From contig CAKRVX010000094.1 of assembly GCA_934409175.1 (NCBI GenBank), positions 1-7,756 on the forward strand: a DNA stretch of 7,756 bases, in the 5' to 3' direction. This DNA comes from an uncultured Blautia sp. (GTDB lineage Bacteria; Bacillota; Clostridia; Lachnospirales; Lachnospiraceae). The notes under the pieces were generated by a model. It had not been told where the DNA came from. It worked only from the letters and a program-made list of their open reading frames with translations, and made no database searches. The position numbers were made by a program, and so were the translations under genes. Below, in pieces: positions 1-6,220 of the stretch; position 1 is the first letter of the stretch, and the number at the start of each line of letters is the position of its first letter.

Positions 1-79
1 CCTTCCGGGCGCAAGCAGGGATGAGCCCCTTATAGGGGCAGTGCAAACCACCGGCTAAGCCGGTGGTCATGATTTTTTA
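1..79 (+). mobile_element. Possible right end of an IS200/IS605-type element (omega-RNA-like 3' end)
   Basis: Two GC-rich hairpins lie in tandem: GCCCC/GGGGC (25-29 with 35-39) and a 9-bp stem ACCACCGGC/GCCGGTGGT (47-55 with 59-67, TAA loop), followed by CATGA and six T. From memory, this order of hairpins and the ACCACCGGC stem resemble the right end and TnpB guide-RNA region of clostridial IS200/IS605 or IS1341 elements. The frame starting at base 1 reads PSGRKQG and stops with TGA at 22-24, which would suit a TnpB C-terminus, but seven residues prove nothing. No transposase is inside the window, so the call rests on hairpin pattern only. The alternative is an ordinary terminator of an upstream gene. 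Confidence 0.4.
47..78 (+). terminator. Terminator-like hairpin with T6 tail upstream of psd
   Basis: A perfect 9-bp GC-rich stem with a 3-nt loop is followed, after CATGA, by six T residues. The five-base gap between stem and T run is longer than in a classical intrinsic terminator, so activity is uncertain. If it works, it would block read-through into psd, which begins only about 25 bases later and shows no promoter of its own in the window. The same hairpin may be the recognition structure of a transposon end. Confidence 0.4.
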
Positions 80-103
80 GGGATAAAAATGGGGGATATA
101 CGG

Positions 104-1015
104 ATGAAATATATTGACAGAAAAGGAAATGTGACAGTAGAGGAAAATGAGCAGGATAAATTTTTACGTCATCTCTACAATGACCGGGGTGGGAGGTTCT
201 GTCTGAGAATCCTGATAAGACCGTTCATTTCAAAGATGGCAGGCGTTCTCTTAAATACGGGACTTTCTGCCAGATTTATACCGGGGTTTGTGAAGAAAAA
301 CAGAATTGATCTCAATATTTATGAAAAGCATAAATTTTCTTCCTGGAATGATTTTTTTACCAGAAAGATCCGGCCTGAAGAGCGACCGATAGATGAAAGA
401 GAGAATATTCTGATCAGTCCCTGTGATGGAAAGCTATCTGTGTACAGGATCGGTGAAGATTCCAGATTTTTCATCAAAGATACGGAGTATACAGCAGAAC
501 AACTTCTGGGAAATAAGAAACTGGCAAACAGATATCTGGGCGGATATGCCCTGATCTTCAGGCTGACAGTGGATGATTATCACCACTACTGTTATGTGGC
601 AGATGGAGAAAAATCTGTAAATGTGATATTGCCGGGAGTTTATCATACGGTAAATCCTGCAGCTAATGATGTATTTCCCATTTACCGGGAAAATGCAAGA
701 GAATATACATTGCTGAAAACAAAGGAATTTGGAACAGTCCTTATGATGGAAGTAGGCGCAATGATGGTTGGAAAGATTACCAACCTTCATCGGGAAACCT
801 GCCTGGTAAAGAAAGGACAGGAAAAAGGAAAGTTTGAATTTGGAGGCTCCACGATTATCCTTCTTCTGCAGCATGGCAAAGTCCGTCTGGATCATGATCT
901 GCTGGAGAATACAGAAGAGGGATATGAGACCATCGTAAAGATGGGGGAGCGCATTGGAGAAAGGCCGTCTAAGAAACGGCAGCATGGAGTCGTTTCTGCA
1001 GATGGGATTCGATAA
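104..1015 (+). CDS. psd: Phosphatidylserine decarboxylase proenzyme
   Basis: This pyruvoyl enzyme decarboxylates phosphatidylserine to phosphatidylethanolamine at the membrane, the last step of PE synthesis. Counting from ATG 104 (303 aa), the protein shows the FFTRKIRPEERP block (84-95), SPCDGK with the likely catalytic Asp108, DYHHYCY with His160, HTVNP with His181, and FGGST (246-250). In this family the chain cleaves itself before the Ser (Ser249), which becomes the pyruvoyl group of the small alpha chain. ATG 104 is preferred because relatives typically begin MKYIDR and a G-rich site (91-95) lies 8 bases upstream. ATG 89, adding five residues, is the alternative with a weak AGGG site. 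About 18 residues follow the usual family end (MGERIG), and nearly all of them overlap the convergent MATE gene. No partner pssA is seen; it could lie to the left of the window. Confidence 0.93.
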   Translation: MKYIDRKGNVTVEENEQDKFLRHLYNDRGGRFCLRILIRPFISKMAGVLLNTGLSARFIPGFVKKNRIDLNIYEKHKFSSWNDFFTRKIRPEERPIDERENILISPCDGKLSVYRIGEDSRFFIKDTEYTAEQLLGNKKLANRYLGGYALIFRLTVDDYHHYCYVADGEKSVNVILPGVYHTVNPAANDVFPIYRENAREYTLLKTKEFGTVLMMEVGAMMVGKITNLHRETCLVKKGQEKGKFEFGGSTIILLLQHGKVRLDHDLLENTEEGYETIVKMGERIGERPSKKRQHGVVSADGIR

Positions 1016-2348
1016 TTGTTAAGAAAGTAATAGTAGATATTACAGAGCTGATGCCATCGCATACCGGTTCTGCATAGAATGCACTCTGTGCCCCGAAAAA
1101 ATATGGAAGGATCATGGCACTGAGCACGAACAGGCTTTTTCGAAAAACAGATAGTGCCAGCCCTGTCATGGGACGCTCCAGAGCAGTAAGCCCATCTACG
1201 AAAACATACTGAAAACTCAGAGGAATGATCATTAATGTATAAGTATGGATAGCCCATACAGAAAAGGTCATGTAAGCCGGATCATTGGTAAAAAGATGTA
1301 CAAAGAATTGTGGGACGATCCTGGAGAGAAGAAACATCAGTGTGGTAAAAATAAGCATTACCCCAAGTATGTTTTTCTCAGCAGATTTTACACGCTTGAT
1401 ATTTTTGGCACCATAATTATAGCTTAAAATGGCCTGTGTACCGCCGCTGATTCCAATCATAGGGGAGGTGATCAGCTGCATATAGCTTTGGGCGATGGTG
1501 ACACAGGTGATAAACATGTCTCCCTGTCTGACGCCGCCGTATTTCTGAAGTACGGCATTCATGATGATTAAAATCAGACTGTCTGTGGCAAGAATCAGAA
1601 ATGGAGAAAATCCCAGGGCAAGGATGTGCTTTATTACCGAAACACTGTAGTGTCCGAAGGAAATCTTCACAGGAACCTTTTTTCCCGGATTCTTACCAAA
1701 AAGAAAGAACATGGCGAATGCGCAGGAGAGAAACTGTGAAATGACTGTTGCAATGGCGGCACCAGCAATCCCCATCTGGAGTCCGAAGATAAATACCGGA
1801 TCAAGGATAATGTTCGCAATGGCACCGATAAAAACAGTGACCATTCCAATCAGAGGGAAGCCCTGGCAGTTGATAAAATAATTAAGTCCTGTAGCCATTA
1901 GTGCAAAAAAGGTACCTGCCGTATAAATTGTCAGATAAGTATCGGCATAGGGAAAAGTTACGCTGCTTGCCCCGAACAACATCAGAAGCTGATCCTTCAG
2001 AAGAAGGAAACTTACTGTGAGAAACAGGGAAAAGATGCATAACATAAGAAAAGAATTTGCCAGTACCTGGCGGGCTTTTTTTTCATTTTTTTCACCAAGA
2101 CGGATGCCCATGGTTATGGATCCGCCAATGCCTACCAGTGTGCCAAAAGAAGTCAGCAGTGTTACCACAGGACCACATACGCCGGCACCTGCCAGAGCCA
2201 GTGCACCGTCATCTGCAATATGACCGATATACATGCGGTCAATAATACTGTAAAGAACGTTCACAAACTGAGCTGCCATGGAAGGTAATGCCAGATGCAG
2301 AACGAGACGTTTGATCGGAGTCTTTCCGAGATCTGTAGTTGTATTCAT
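969..2348 (-). CDS. MATE-family multidrug/toxin efflux transporter (MepA/NorM-like)
   Basis: This is a 459-aa inner-membrane transporter expected to export cationic drugs or metabolites in exchange for Na+ or H+. It is strongly hydrophobic with about 12 membrane segments in two halves. Family-like blocks are the N-terminal PSMAAQFVNVLYSIIDRMYIG (22-42), GIGGSITMGIRLGEKN (73-88), the loop and helix FPLIGMVTVFIGAIANIILDP (164-184, the usual 'N-x-x-L-D' region), and the second-half GISGGTQAILSYNYGAKN (299-316). Length is normal for MATE proteins. The start is the ATG at 2348-2346, because GAGGAT lies 8 bases upstream; an in-frame ATG at 2366 lacks such a site, and longer open frames upstream run through the promoter. 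The gene is divergent from queH and convergent with psd, overlapping its last 47 bp. The substrate cannot be read from sequence. Confidence 0.93.
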   Translation of the reverse strand: MNTTTDLGKTPIKRLVLHLALPSMAAQFVNVLYSIIDRMYIGHIADDGALALAGAGVCGPVVTLLTSFGTLVGIGGSITMGIRLGEKNEKKARQVLANSFLMLCIFSLFLTVSFLLLKDQLLMLFGASSVTFPYADTYLTIYTAGTFFALMATGLNYFINCQGFPLIGMVTVFIGAIANIILDPVFIFGLQMGIAGAAIATVISQFLSCAFAMFFLFGKNPGKKVPVKISFGHYSVSVIKHILALGFSPFLILATDSLILIIMNAVLQKYGGVRQGDMFITCVTIAQSYMQLITSPMIGISGGTQAILSYNYGAKNIKRVKSAEKNILGVMLIFTTLMFLLSRIVPQFFVHLFTNDPAYMTFSVWAIHTYTLMIIPLSFQYVFVDGLTALERPMTGLALSVFRKSLFVLSAMILPYFFGAQSAFYAEPVCDGISSVISTITFLTIIESHLQKRLHAAVS

Positions 2349-2354
2349 TTTTTT

Positions 2355-2360
2355 ATCCTC
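2355..2360 (-). promoter_or_regulatory. Ribosome binding site fixing the MATE start
   Basis: On the minus strand GAGGAT ends 7-8 bases before ATG 2348. It selects this start over the in-frame ATG at 2366, whose upstream bases belong to the leader hairpin and contain no purine-rich site. Confidence 0.7.
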
Positions 2361-2369
2361 ATCCATTAT

Positions 2370-2398
2370 AAAACCTGATGCTTGTCGCACCAGGTTTT
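2370..2398 (-). promoter_or_regulatory. 12-bp stem inverted repeat in the MATE leader (operator or RNA element)
   Basis: Read on the minus strand, AAAACCTGGTGC and GCATCAGGTTTT pair over 12 positions (one G-U) around the 5-nt loop GACAA. It begins about five bases after the predicted transcription start and ends some 10 bases before the ribosome binding site. It is too well formed to be chance. It could be an operator for a dimeric repressor just downstream of the promoter, a stabilising 5' hairpin, or part of a small riboswitch. No run of U follows, so it is not an intrinsic terminator. Confidence 0.6.
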
Positions 2399-2409
2399 CC
2401 TCTGTCTTA

Positions 2410-2438
2410 TATATAGCAGTAATAGATAAGGATGTCAA
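2410..2438 (-). promoter_or_regulatory. Sigma-A-type promoter of the MATE gene
   Basis: On the minus strand there is a perfect TTGACA (2438-2433), a 17-base spacer, and TATATA (2415-2410). Transcription should start near 2403, giving a leader of about 55 nt that contains the 12-bp hairpin. Confidence 0.8.
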
Positions 2439-2503
2439 GAGAGAGAAAAATTTGTAATTGTCTGAGATAAAATAAAGAAAAAACATAAAAGGAGACGAAA
2501 ATA

Positions 2504-3118
2504 TTGAATGCGAGAAATTACCAGAAAGAACTGGATAAACTGATCGACCAGATACAGAAAGAAGATAAAGTTCCAACGTTGTTCCTGCATAGCTGCTGTG
2601 CACCTTGCAGCAGTTATGTACTGGAATATCTGTCGAAATATTTTGCGATTACGGTGTTTTATTATAATCCCAATATTTTCCCGGAAGAAGAATACCAGAA
2701 GCGTGTAAAGGAAATTACCCGCCTGGTAAATTCTATGGAATTCGTTCAGCCTGTAAAACTGGTGGAAGGTCACTATGATCCCCAGGAATTTTTCCAGATG
2801 GCAAAAGGACTTGAAGGGGTGCCGGAAGGCGGTGAGAGATGTTTTAAATGCTATCGCCTGCGAATGGAGGAAGCTGCCAGAATGGCAGAAGAGGGTGGAT
2901 TTGACTATTTTACCACAACACTGTCTATCAGTCCGTTGAAAAATGCAGTGAAGATCAATGAGATCGGGGAAGAGCTGGCAGAAATTTATCATGTGAAACA
3001 TCTGCCTTCTGATTTCAAAAAAAAGAACGGATACAAACGTTCCATAGAACTTTCGCACGAATATGATCTCTACCGTCAGAATTACTGTGGGTGTGTATAT
3101 TCCAGGAATCAAAAGTAA
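2504..3118 (+). CDS. queH: Epoxyqueuosine reductase QueH
   Basis: QueH (DUF208 family) reduces epoxyqueuosine to queuosine in tRNAs with a GUN anticodon, the last step of Q synthesis, and is the non-homologous replacement for cobalamin-dependent QueG. The 204-aa protein has the expected cysteine pattern: HSCCAPC (Cys31, Cys32, Cys35), CFKC (Cys113, Cys116) and CGC (Cys195, Cys197), which in the family carry the iron-sulfur/metal site and redox pair. Other family blocks are YYNPNIFPEEEY (53-64), TTTLSISPLKN (137-147) and PSDFKKKNGYKRS (168-180). The start is a TTG with AGGAG nine bases upstream; there is no in-frame ATG near it. Only a weak promoter candidate (TAAAAT at 2468-2473) is visible in the divergent region shared with the MATE gene. 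Confidence 0.95.
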   Translation: MNARNYQKELDKLIDQIQKEDKVPTLFLHSCCAPCSSYVLEYLSKYFAITVFYYNPNIFPEEEYQKRVKEITRLVNSMEFVQPVKLVEGHYDPQEFFQMAKGLEGVPEGGERCFKCYRLRMEEAARMAEEGGFDYFTTTLSISPLKNAVKINEIGEELAEIYHVKHLPSDFKKKNGYKRSIELSHEYDLYRQNYCGCVYSRNQK

Positions 3119-3123
3119 ATACT

Positions 3124-3151
3124 TTGCAATCGAAAAAAAATATGTTACACT
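3124..3151 (+). promoter_or_regulatory. Promoter of argH
   Basis: TTGCAA (3124-3129) and TACACT (3146-3151) are separated by 16 bases, with an extended -10 TGT directly before the hexamer. It lies in the 81-base queH-argH gap, about 50 bases before the argH start. Confidence 0.6.
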
Positions 3152-3155
3152 AACA
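3143..3155 (+). promoter_or_regulatory. Short palindrome on the argH -10 element (possible operator)
   Basis: TGTTA-CAC-TAACA is a perfect 5-3-5 inverted repeat centred on the predicted -10 hexamer. A repressor bound here would block RNA polymerase. It does not look like the AT-rich ARG box known for ArgR/AhrC, so the regulator, if any, is unknown. Confidence 0.3.
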
Positions 3156-3199
3156 CATAAAAGCAAATACAATAAATAAGAAGAAACGAGGAAATAATT

Positions 3200-4579
3200 A
3201 TGGCACAGCTTTGGGGCGGACGCTTCACCAAAGAAACAGACAAACTTGTATATAATTTTAACGCATCAATCTCCTTCGACCAGAAATTCTACGAGCAGGA
3301 TATCAGAGGCAGCAAAGCACACGTAGCAATGCTTGCCAAGCAGGGAATCCTGACACAGGAAGAAAAAGATCAGATCGAAGCAGGACTTGACGGAATCCTT
3401 GCAGATGTAAAATCCGGCAAACTTGAAATCACATCTGAATATGAAGATATCCACAGCTTTGTAGAAGCAAACCTTATCGACAGAATCGGTGACGCAGGCA
3501 AGAAGCTTCACACAGGAAGAAGCCGTAACGATCAGGTAGCTCTTGACATGAAGCTTTATGTAAGAGATGAAATCGACGAGACAGACGAACTGGTAAAGAA
3601 ACTTCTCGAAGCACTCCAGAAGATCATGGAGGAAAATATCCATACTTATATGCCGGGATTTACCCATCTTCAGAAAGCACAGCCAGTAACACTGGCACAT
3701 CATGTAGGCGCATATTTTGAAATGTTTGTACGTGACAGAAGCAGACTGGCAGACATTCGTAAAAGAATGAATACCTGTCCTCTGGGTGCAGGTGCACTGG
3801 CAGGAACTACTTATCCTCTGGACAGAGAATACACAGCACAGCTTCTGGGATTCGATGGACCTACCAGAAACAGCATGGATTCCGTATCAGACAGAGACTA
3901 CGTGATCGAACTTCTGTCTGCATTTTCCACAATTATGATGCATATGAGCCGTTTCTGCGAAGAGATCATTATGTGGAATTCCAATGAATACCGTTTCGTG
4001 GAAATCGATGATGCTTACAGCACAGGCAGCAGTATCATGCCGCAGAAGAAGAACCCGGATATCGCAGAACTTGTAAGAGGAAAAACAGGCCGTGTATACG
4101 GAGCCTTAACATCTATCCTTACAATCATGAAAGGAATCCCGCTTGCATACAACAAAGATATGCAGGAAGACAAAGAACTCACATTTGACGCAATTGACAC
4201 TGTAAAAGGATGCCTTGCCCTCTTCACAGGCATGATCTCTACTATGCAGTTCAATAAACAGAATATGGAAGCAAGTGCAAAGAACGGCTTTACCAACGCT
4301 ACAGATGCAGCTGACTATCTGGTAAATCATGGCGTACCTTTCCGTGATGCACATGGCATCGTAGGCCGTCTGGTACTTACCTGCATTGACAAGGGAATCT
4401 CTCTGGATGAGCTTCCACTCGAAGAATACAAAGCCATCAGCCCTGTATTCGAGAATGATATTTACGAAGCCATCAGCATGCGCACCTGCGTAGAGAAACG
4501 TATGACCATCGGCGCACCGGGACCGGATGTGATGGAGAAAGTCATTGCTGAAAACAAAAAATATCTGGAAGAAAATTAA
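3200..4579 (+). CDS. argH: Argininosuccinate lyase
   Basis: ArgH splits argininosuccinate into arginine and fumarate, the last step of arginine synthesis; it is a cytosolic homotetramer of the fumarase/aspartase superfamily. The 459-aa protein has the normal family length and start (MAQLWGGRF). Visible motifs are TGRSRNDQ (105-112), THLQKAQP with the catalytic-region His156, and the superfamily signature GSSIMPQKKNP (276-286) whose Ser278 sits in the flexible active-site loop. GAGGAAA lies 8 bases upstream of the ATG. The gene has its own promoter. argG is not adjacent in the window, so arginine genes appear scattered here. The coding sequence favours C-ending codons such as ATC, GAC and TTC more than psd or the MATE gene, consistent with higher expression. 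Confidence 0.98.
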   Translation: MAQLWGGRFTKETDKLVYNFNASISFDQKFYEQDIRGSKAHVAMLAKQGILTQEEKDQIEAGLDGILADVKSGKLEITSEYEDIHSFVEANLIDRIGDAGKKLHTGRSRNDQVALDMKLYVRDEIDETDELVKKLLEALQKIMEENIHTYMPGFTHLQKAQPVTLAHHVGAYFEMFVRDRSRLADIRKRMNTCPLGAGALAGTTYPLDREYTAQLLGFDGPTRNSMDSVSDRDYVIELLSAFSTIMMHMSRFCEEIIMWNSNEYRFVEIDDAYSTGSSIMPQKKNPDIAELVRGKTGRVYGALTSILTIMKGIPLAYNKDMQEDKELTFDAIDTVKGCLALFTGMISTMQFNKQNMEASAKNGFTNATDAADYLVNHGVPFRDAHGIVGRLVLTCIDKGISLDELPLEEYKAISPVFENDIYEAISMRTCVEKRMTIGAPGPDVMEKVIAENKKYLEEN

Positions 4580-4587
4580 AAAAATAC

Positions 4588-4616
4588 TTGCATTTTACTT
4601 TAGTTTGGTATAGTAT
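4588..4616 (+). promoter_or_regulatory. Promoter of asd
   Basis: TTGCAT (4588-4593) is followed after 17 bases by TAGTAT (4611-4616); an overlapping TATAGT (4609-4614) would give a 15-base spacer. It lies just after argH, so asd is transcribed separately. The predicted start is near 4621-4623. Confidence 0.6.
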
Positions 4617-4620
4617 GTAC

Positions 4621-4714
4621 AAGAAAGACAGATGTACGTAATATAAGGACACCTGGACAAAAATGTCCGCGCAAGGGTAGAAACGCGGGTAGAGATAAAG
4701 AGGAGAAAGATATT
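4621..4714 (+). promoter_or_regulatory. Structured 5' leader of asd, unrecognised RNA family
   Basis: The leader is about 95 nt. Hairpin A pairs GGACA (4655-4659) with TGTCC (4664-4668) around an AAAA loop; a second GGACA at 4647-4651 could pair with the same TGTCC. Hairpin B pairs CCGCG (4667-4671) with CGCGG (4684-4688) around a 12-nt loop. A and B share C4667 and C4668, so their full forms exclude each other. GGGTAG occurs twice, in loop B and just after stem B. The ribosome site AGGAG is at 4701-4705. The length is far below a lysine riboswitch, and no known class is recognised. Confidence 0.4.
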
Positions 4715-5800
4715 ATGAGTGAAAAGCTTAGAGTCGGTATTTTAGGTGCTACAGGTATGGTAGGTCAGAGATTCATCTCTCTGCTTGAGAATCATCCATG
4801 GTTTGAAGTTGTAACTGTAGCTGCAAGTCCAAGAAGTGCGGGAAAAACATACGAAGAAGCAGTAGGCGGAAGATGGAAAATGGACACTCCAATGCCGGAA
4901 GCTGTTAAGAAGCTTATCGTAATGAACGTAAATGAAGTAGAGAAAGTCGCTTCCACAGTTGACTTCGTATTCTCTGCTGTAGATATGTCAAAAGAAGAGA
5001 TCAAGAAGATTGAAGAAGAATATGCGAAAACTGAAACACCGGTTGTTTCCAACAACAGTGCTCACAGATGGACACCGGATGTTCCTATGGTAGTGCCGGA
5101 AATCAATCCGGAACACTTCGATGTAATCGAATCCCAGAAGAAACGTCTTGGAACAACACGCGGATTCATCGCTGTTAAACCAAACTGCTCTATCCAGAGC
5201 TATGCTCCTGTATTAACTGCATGGAAGGAGTTCGAGCCATATGAAGTAGTTGCTACAACATATCAGGCAATCTCTGGAGCAGGTAAAACGTTCAAAGACT
5301 GGCCGGAAATGGTTGGAAACATCATTCCATATATTGGCGGCGAGGAAGAGAAGAGTGAGAAAGAGCCGTTAAGAATCTGGGGTAAAGTAGAAGACGGTGT
5401 GATCAAACCTGCTACAGAACCAGTCATCACATGCCAGTGTATCCGTGTACCGGTACTGAACGGACATACAGCAGCTGTATTCGTTAAATTCCGCAAGAAC
5501 CCGACTAAGGAACAGCTCATCAAAGCATTAGTGGAGTTCAAAGGACTTCCGCAGGAATTAGAACTTCCAAGTGCTCCGAAGCAGTTCATTCAGTACTTAG
5601 AAGAGGACAACCGTCCACAGGTTACAGAGGATGTAAACTTTGAACACGGCATGGGCGTATCTGTAGGACGTCTTCGTAAAGACACAGTATATGACTGGAA
5701 ATTCGTAGGACTTTCCCACAATACAGTAAGAGGTGCAGCAGGCGGAGCAGTTCTCTGTGCTGAAACCTTAAAAGCAAAAGGATATATCCAGGCGAAATAA
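4715..5800 (+). CDS. asd: Aspartate-semialdehyde dehydrogenase (archaeal/fungal-type)
   Basis: Asd reduces aspartyl phosphate to aspartate semialdehyde with NADPH, the branch point for lysine/diaminopimelate, threonine and methionine. The 361-aa protein begins with the nucleotide-binding run GILGATGMVGQ (8-18). The active site shows KPNCSIQ with nucleophile Cys158 and LNGHTA with general-base His251; SGAGKTF (187-193) and SVGRLR (316-321) are also present. Length and the NCSIQ block place it with the archaeal/fungal-type subfamily rather than the E. coli type. AGGAG lies 9 bases before the ATG. Codon use is strongly biased, suggesting good expression. It has its own promoter and leader, and a terminator follows 18 bases after the stop. 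Confidence 0.97.
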   Translation: MSEKLRVGILGATGMVGQRFISLLENHPWFEVVTVAASPRSAGKTYEEAVGGRWKMDTPMPEAVKKLIVMNVNEVEKVASTVDFVFSAVDMSKEEIKKIEEEYAKTETPVVSNNSAHRWTPDVPMVVPEINPEHFDVIESQKKRLGTTRGFIAVKPNCSIQSYAPVLTAWKEFEPYEVVATTYQAISGAGKTFKDWPEMVGNIIPYIGGEEEKSEKEPLRIWGKVEDGVIKPATEPVITCQCIRVPVLNGHTAAVFVKFRKNPTKEQLIKALVEFKGLPQELELPSAPKQFIQYLEEDNRPQVTEDVNFEHGMGVSVGRLRKDTVYDWKFVGLSHNTVRGAAGGAVLCAETLKAKGYIQAK

Positions 5801-5817
5801 TTTATAGAAAAGTAACG

Positions 5818-5848
5818 AAAGAGGTGTCGGAGACGGCACCTCTTTATT
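5818..5848 (+). terminator. Intrinsic terminator after asd
   Basis: AAAGAGGTGTC (5818-5828) pairs with GGCACCTCTTT (5835-5845) over 11 positions with one G-U, loop GGAGAC, followed by ATTAT. The U tract is short and interrupted, so leakage is possible. The next gene's ribosome site begins only a few bases downstream. Confidence 0.8.
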
Positions 5849-5866
5849 ATGAGGATATAATTGATC

Positions 5867-6103
5867 ATGAAAGAAAAAGTTTTGACAACAGTAGTAACGT
5901 TTGGAACTACCACTCAGGCAATTGCCATGGAGAGGGAATGTAAGAAAACGGAATTTGCAGGCAGACTGATCCCTGTACCCAGAGAGATTTCCGCTTCCTG
6001 TGGTCTTGCATGGAAATGCGTGGGACAGGGGGAAGAAGAAACTGCTTCTTATATGAAAGAACAGGATCTGGAATATGAAAAGATTTATCGGATTTTAATA
6101 TAA
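5867..6103 (+). CDS. DUF3343 protein (putative Se/S carrier-like)
   Basis: This small cytosolic protein (78 aa) matches the DUF3343 family, described as putative selenium/sulfur carrier-like and often found near selenium genes. Visible features are the N-terminal strand and helix (VVTFGTTTQAIAMERECK, residues 9-26) and the hallmark GRLIPVPREISASCGLAW (32-49), with Cys45 the candidate carrier cysteine; Cys25 and Cys51 are further cysteines. It stands 105 bases before selD, which supports a selenium role, but no reaction has been assigned. The start is uncertain: ATG 5867 has GAGG 12 bases upstream, while TTG 5861 (two residues more) has it 6 bases upstream. There is no room for a promoter between the asd terminator and the gene, so it probably depends on read-through or an undetected promoter in the asd 3' end. 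Confidence 0.85.
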   Translation: MKEKVLTTVVTFGTTTQAIAMERECKKTEFAGRLIPVPREISASCGLAWKCVGQGEEETASYMKEQDLEYEKIYRILI

Positions 6104-6118
6104 ATCCCCTGGATTTAT
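6100..6118 (+). terminator. Weak terminator-like hairpin after the DUF3343 gene
   Basis: ATAAATCC and GGATTTAT form a perfect 8-bp stem with a CCT loop, starting on the last bases of the coding region and covering the stop codon. It is followed by TGTATTAT, a poor U tract. The stem is AT-rich, so termination would be partial at best. Confidence 0.35.
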
Positions 6119-6152
6119 TGTATTATCCAATATGTAATATAACTTCGGTGTT

Positions 6153-6181
6153 TTGACGTATGTAAGAATCCATGATACAAT
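6153..6181 (+). promoter_or_regulatory. Promoter of selD
   Basis: TTGACG (6153-6158), a 17-base spacer, and TACAAT (6176-6181) preceded by the extended -10 TGA. This is one of the best promoters in the window and shows that selD can be transcribed independently of the DUF3343 gene. Confidence 0.8.
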
Positions 6182-6205
6182 TAATTTTAAGTATAAAATT
6201 TAACC

Positions 6206-6212
6206 GGAGTGA
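6206..6212 (+). promoter_or_regulatory. Ribosome binding site fixing the selD start
   Basis: GGAGTGA lies 8 bases before ATG 6221. The in-frame GTG at 6209 is inside this site and has no upstream purine-rich sequence, so ATG 6221 is the better start. Confidence 0.7.
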
Positions 6213-6220
6213 ATAAACTT

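Noticed and set aside
964..980. GCCGT/ACGGC hairpin spanning the MATE stop codon as a terminator
   Set aside because: The stem is 5 bp with a 7-nt loop and the following minus-strand sequence, CTTTCTCC, is not a proper U tract; it also lies within psd coding sequence.
434..985. Long open frame on the minus strand inside psd (and similar ones opposite queH, argH, asd and selD)
   Set aside because: Each lies opposite a clearly recognised gene, has low-complexity shadow composition rich in Cys, Phe, Ile and Ser, lacks a good ribosome site and shows no family motif.
2349..2603. N-terminal extension of the MATE frame up to 2603
   Set aside because: The extension reads back through the leader hairpin, the MATE promoter and the start of queH; the start with a ribosome site at 2348 gives the normal family length.
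4621..4714. Lysine riboswitch or T-box upstream of asd
   Set aside because: The leader is only about 95 nt, too short for either, and no T-box sequence or lysine-riboswitch core is visible; there is also no terminator before the start codon.
5856..5861. Perfect TATAAT just before the DUF3343 start
   Set aside because: There is no -35 at the right distance (the bases there are part of the terminator arm) and no TG extension; transcription would begin at about the start codon itself.
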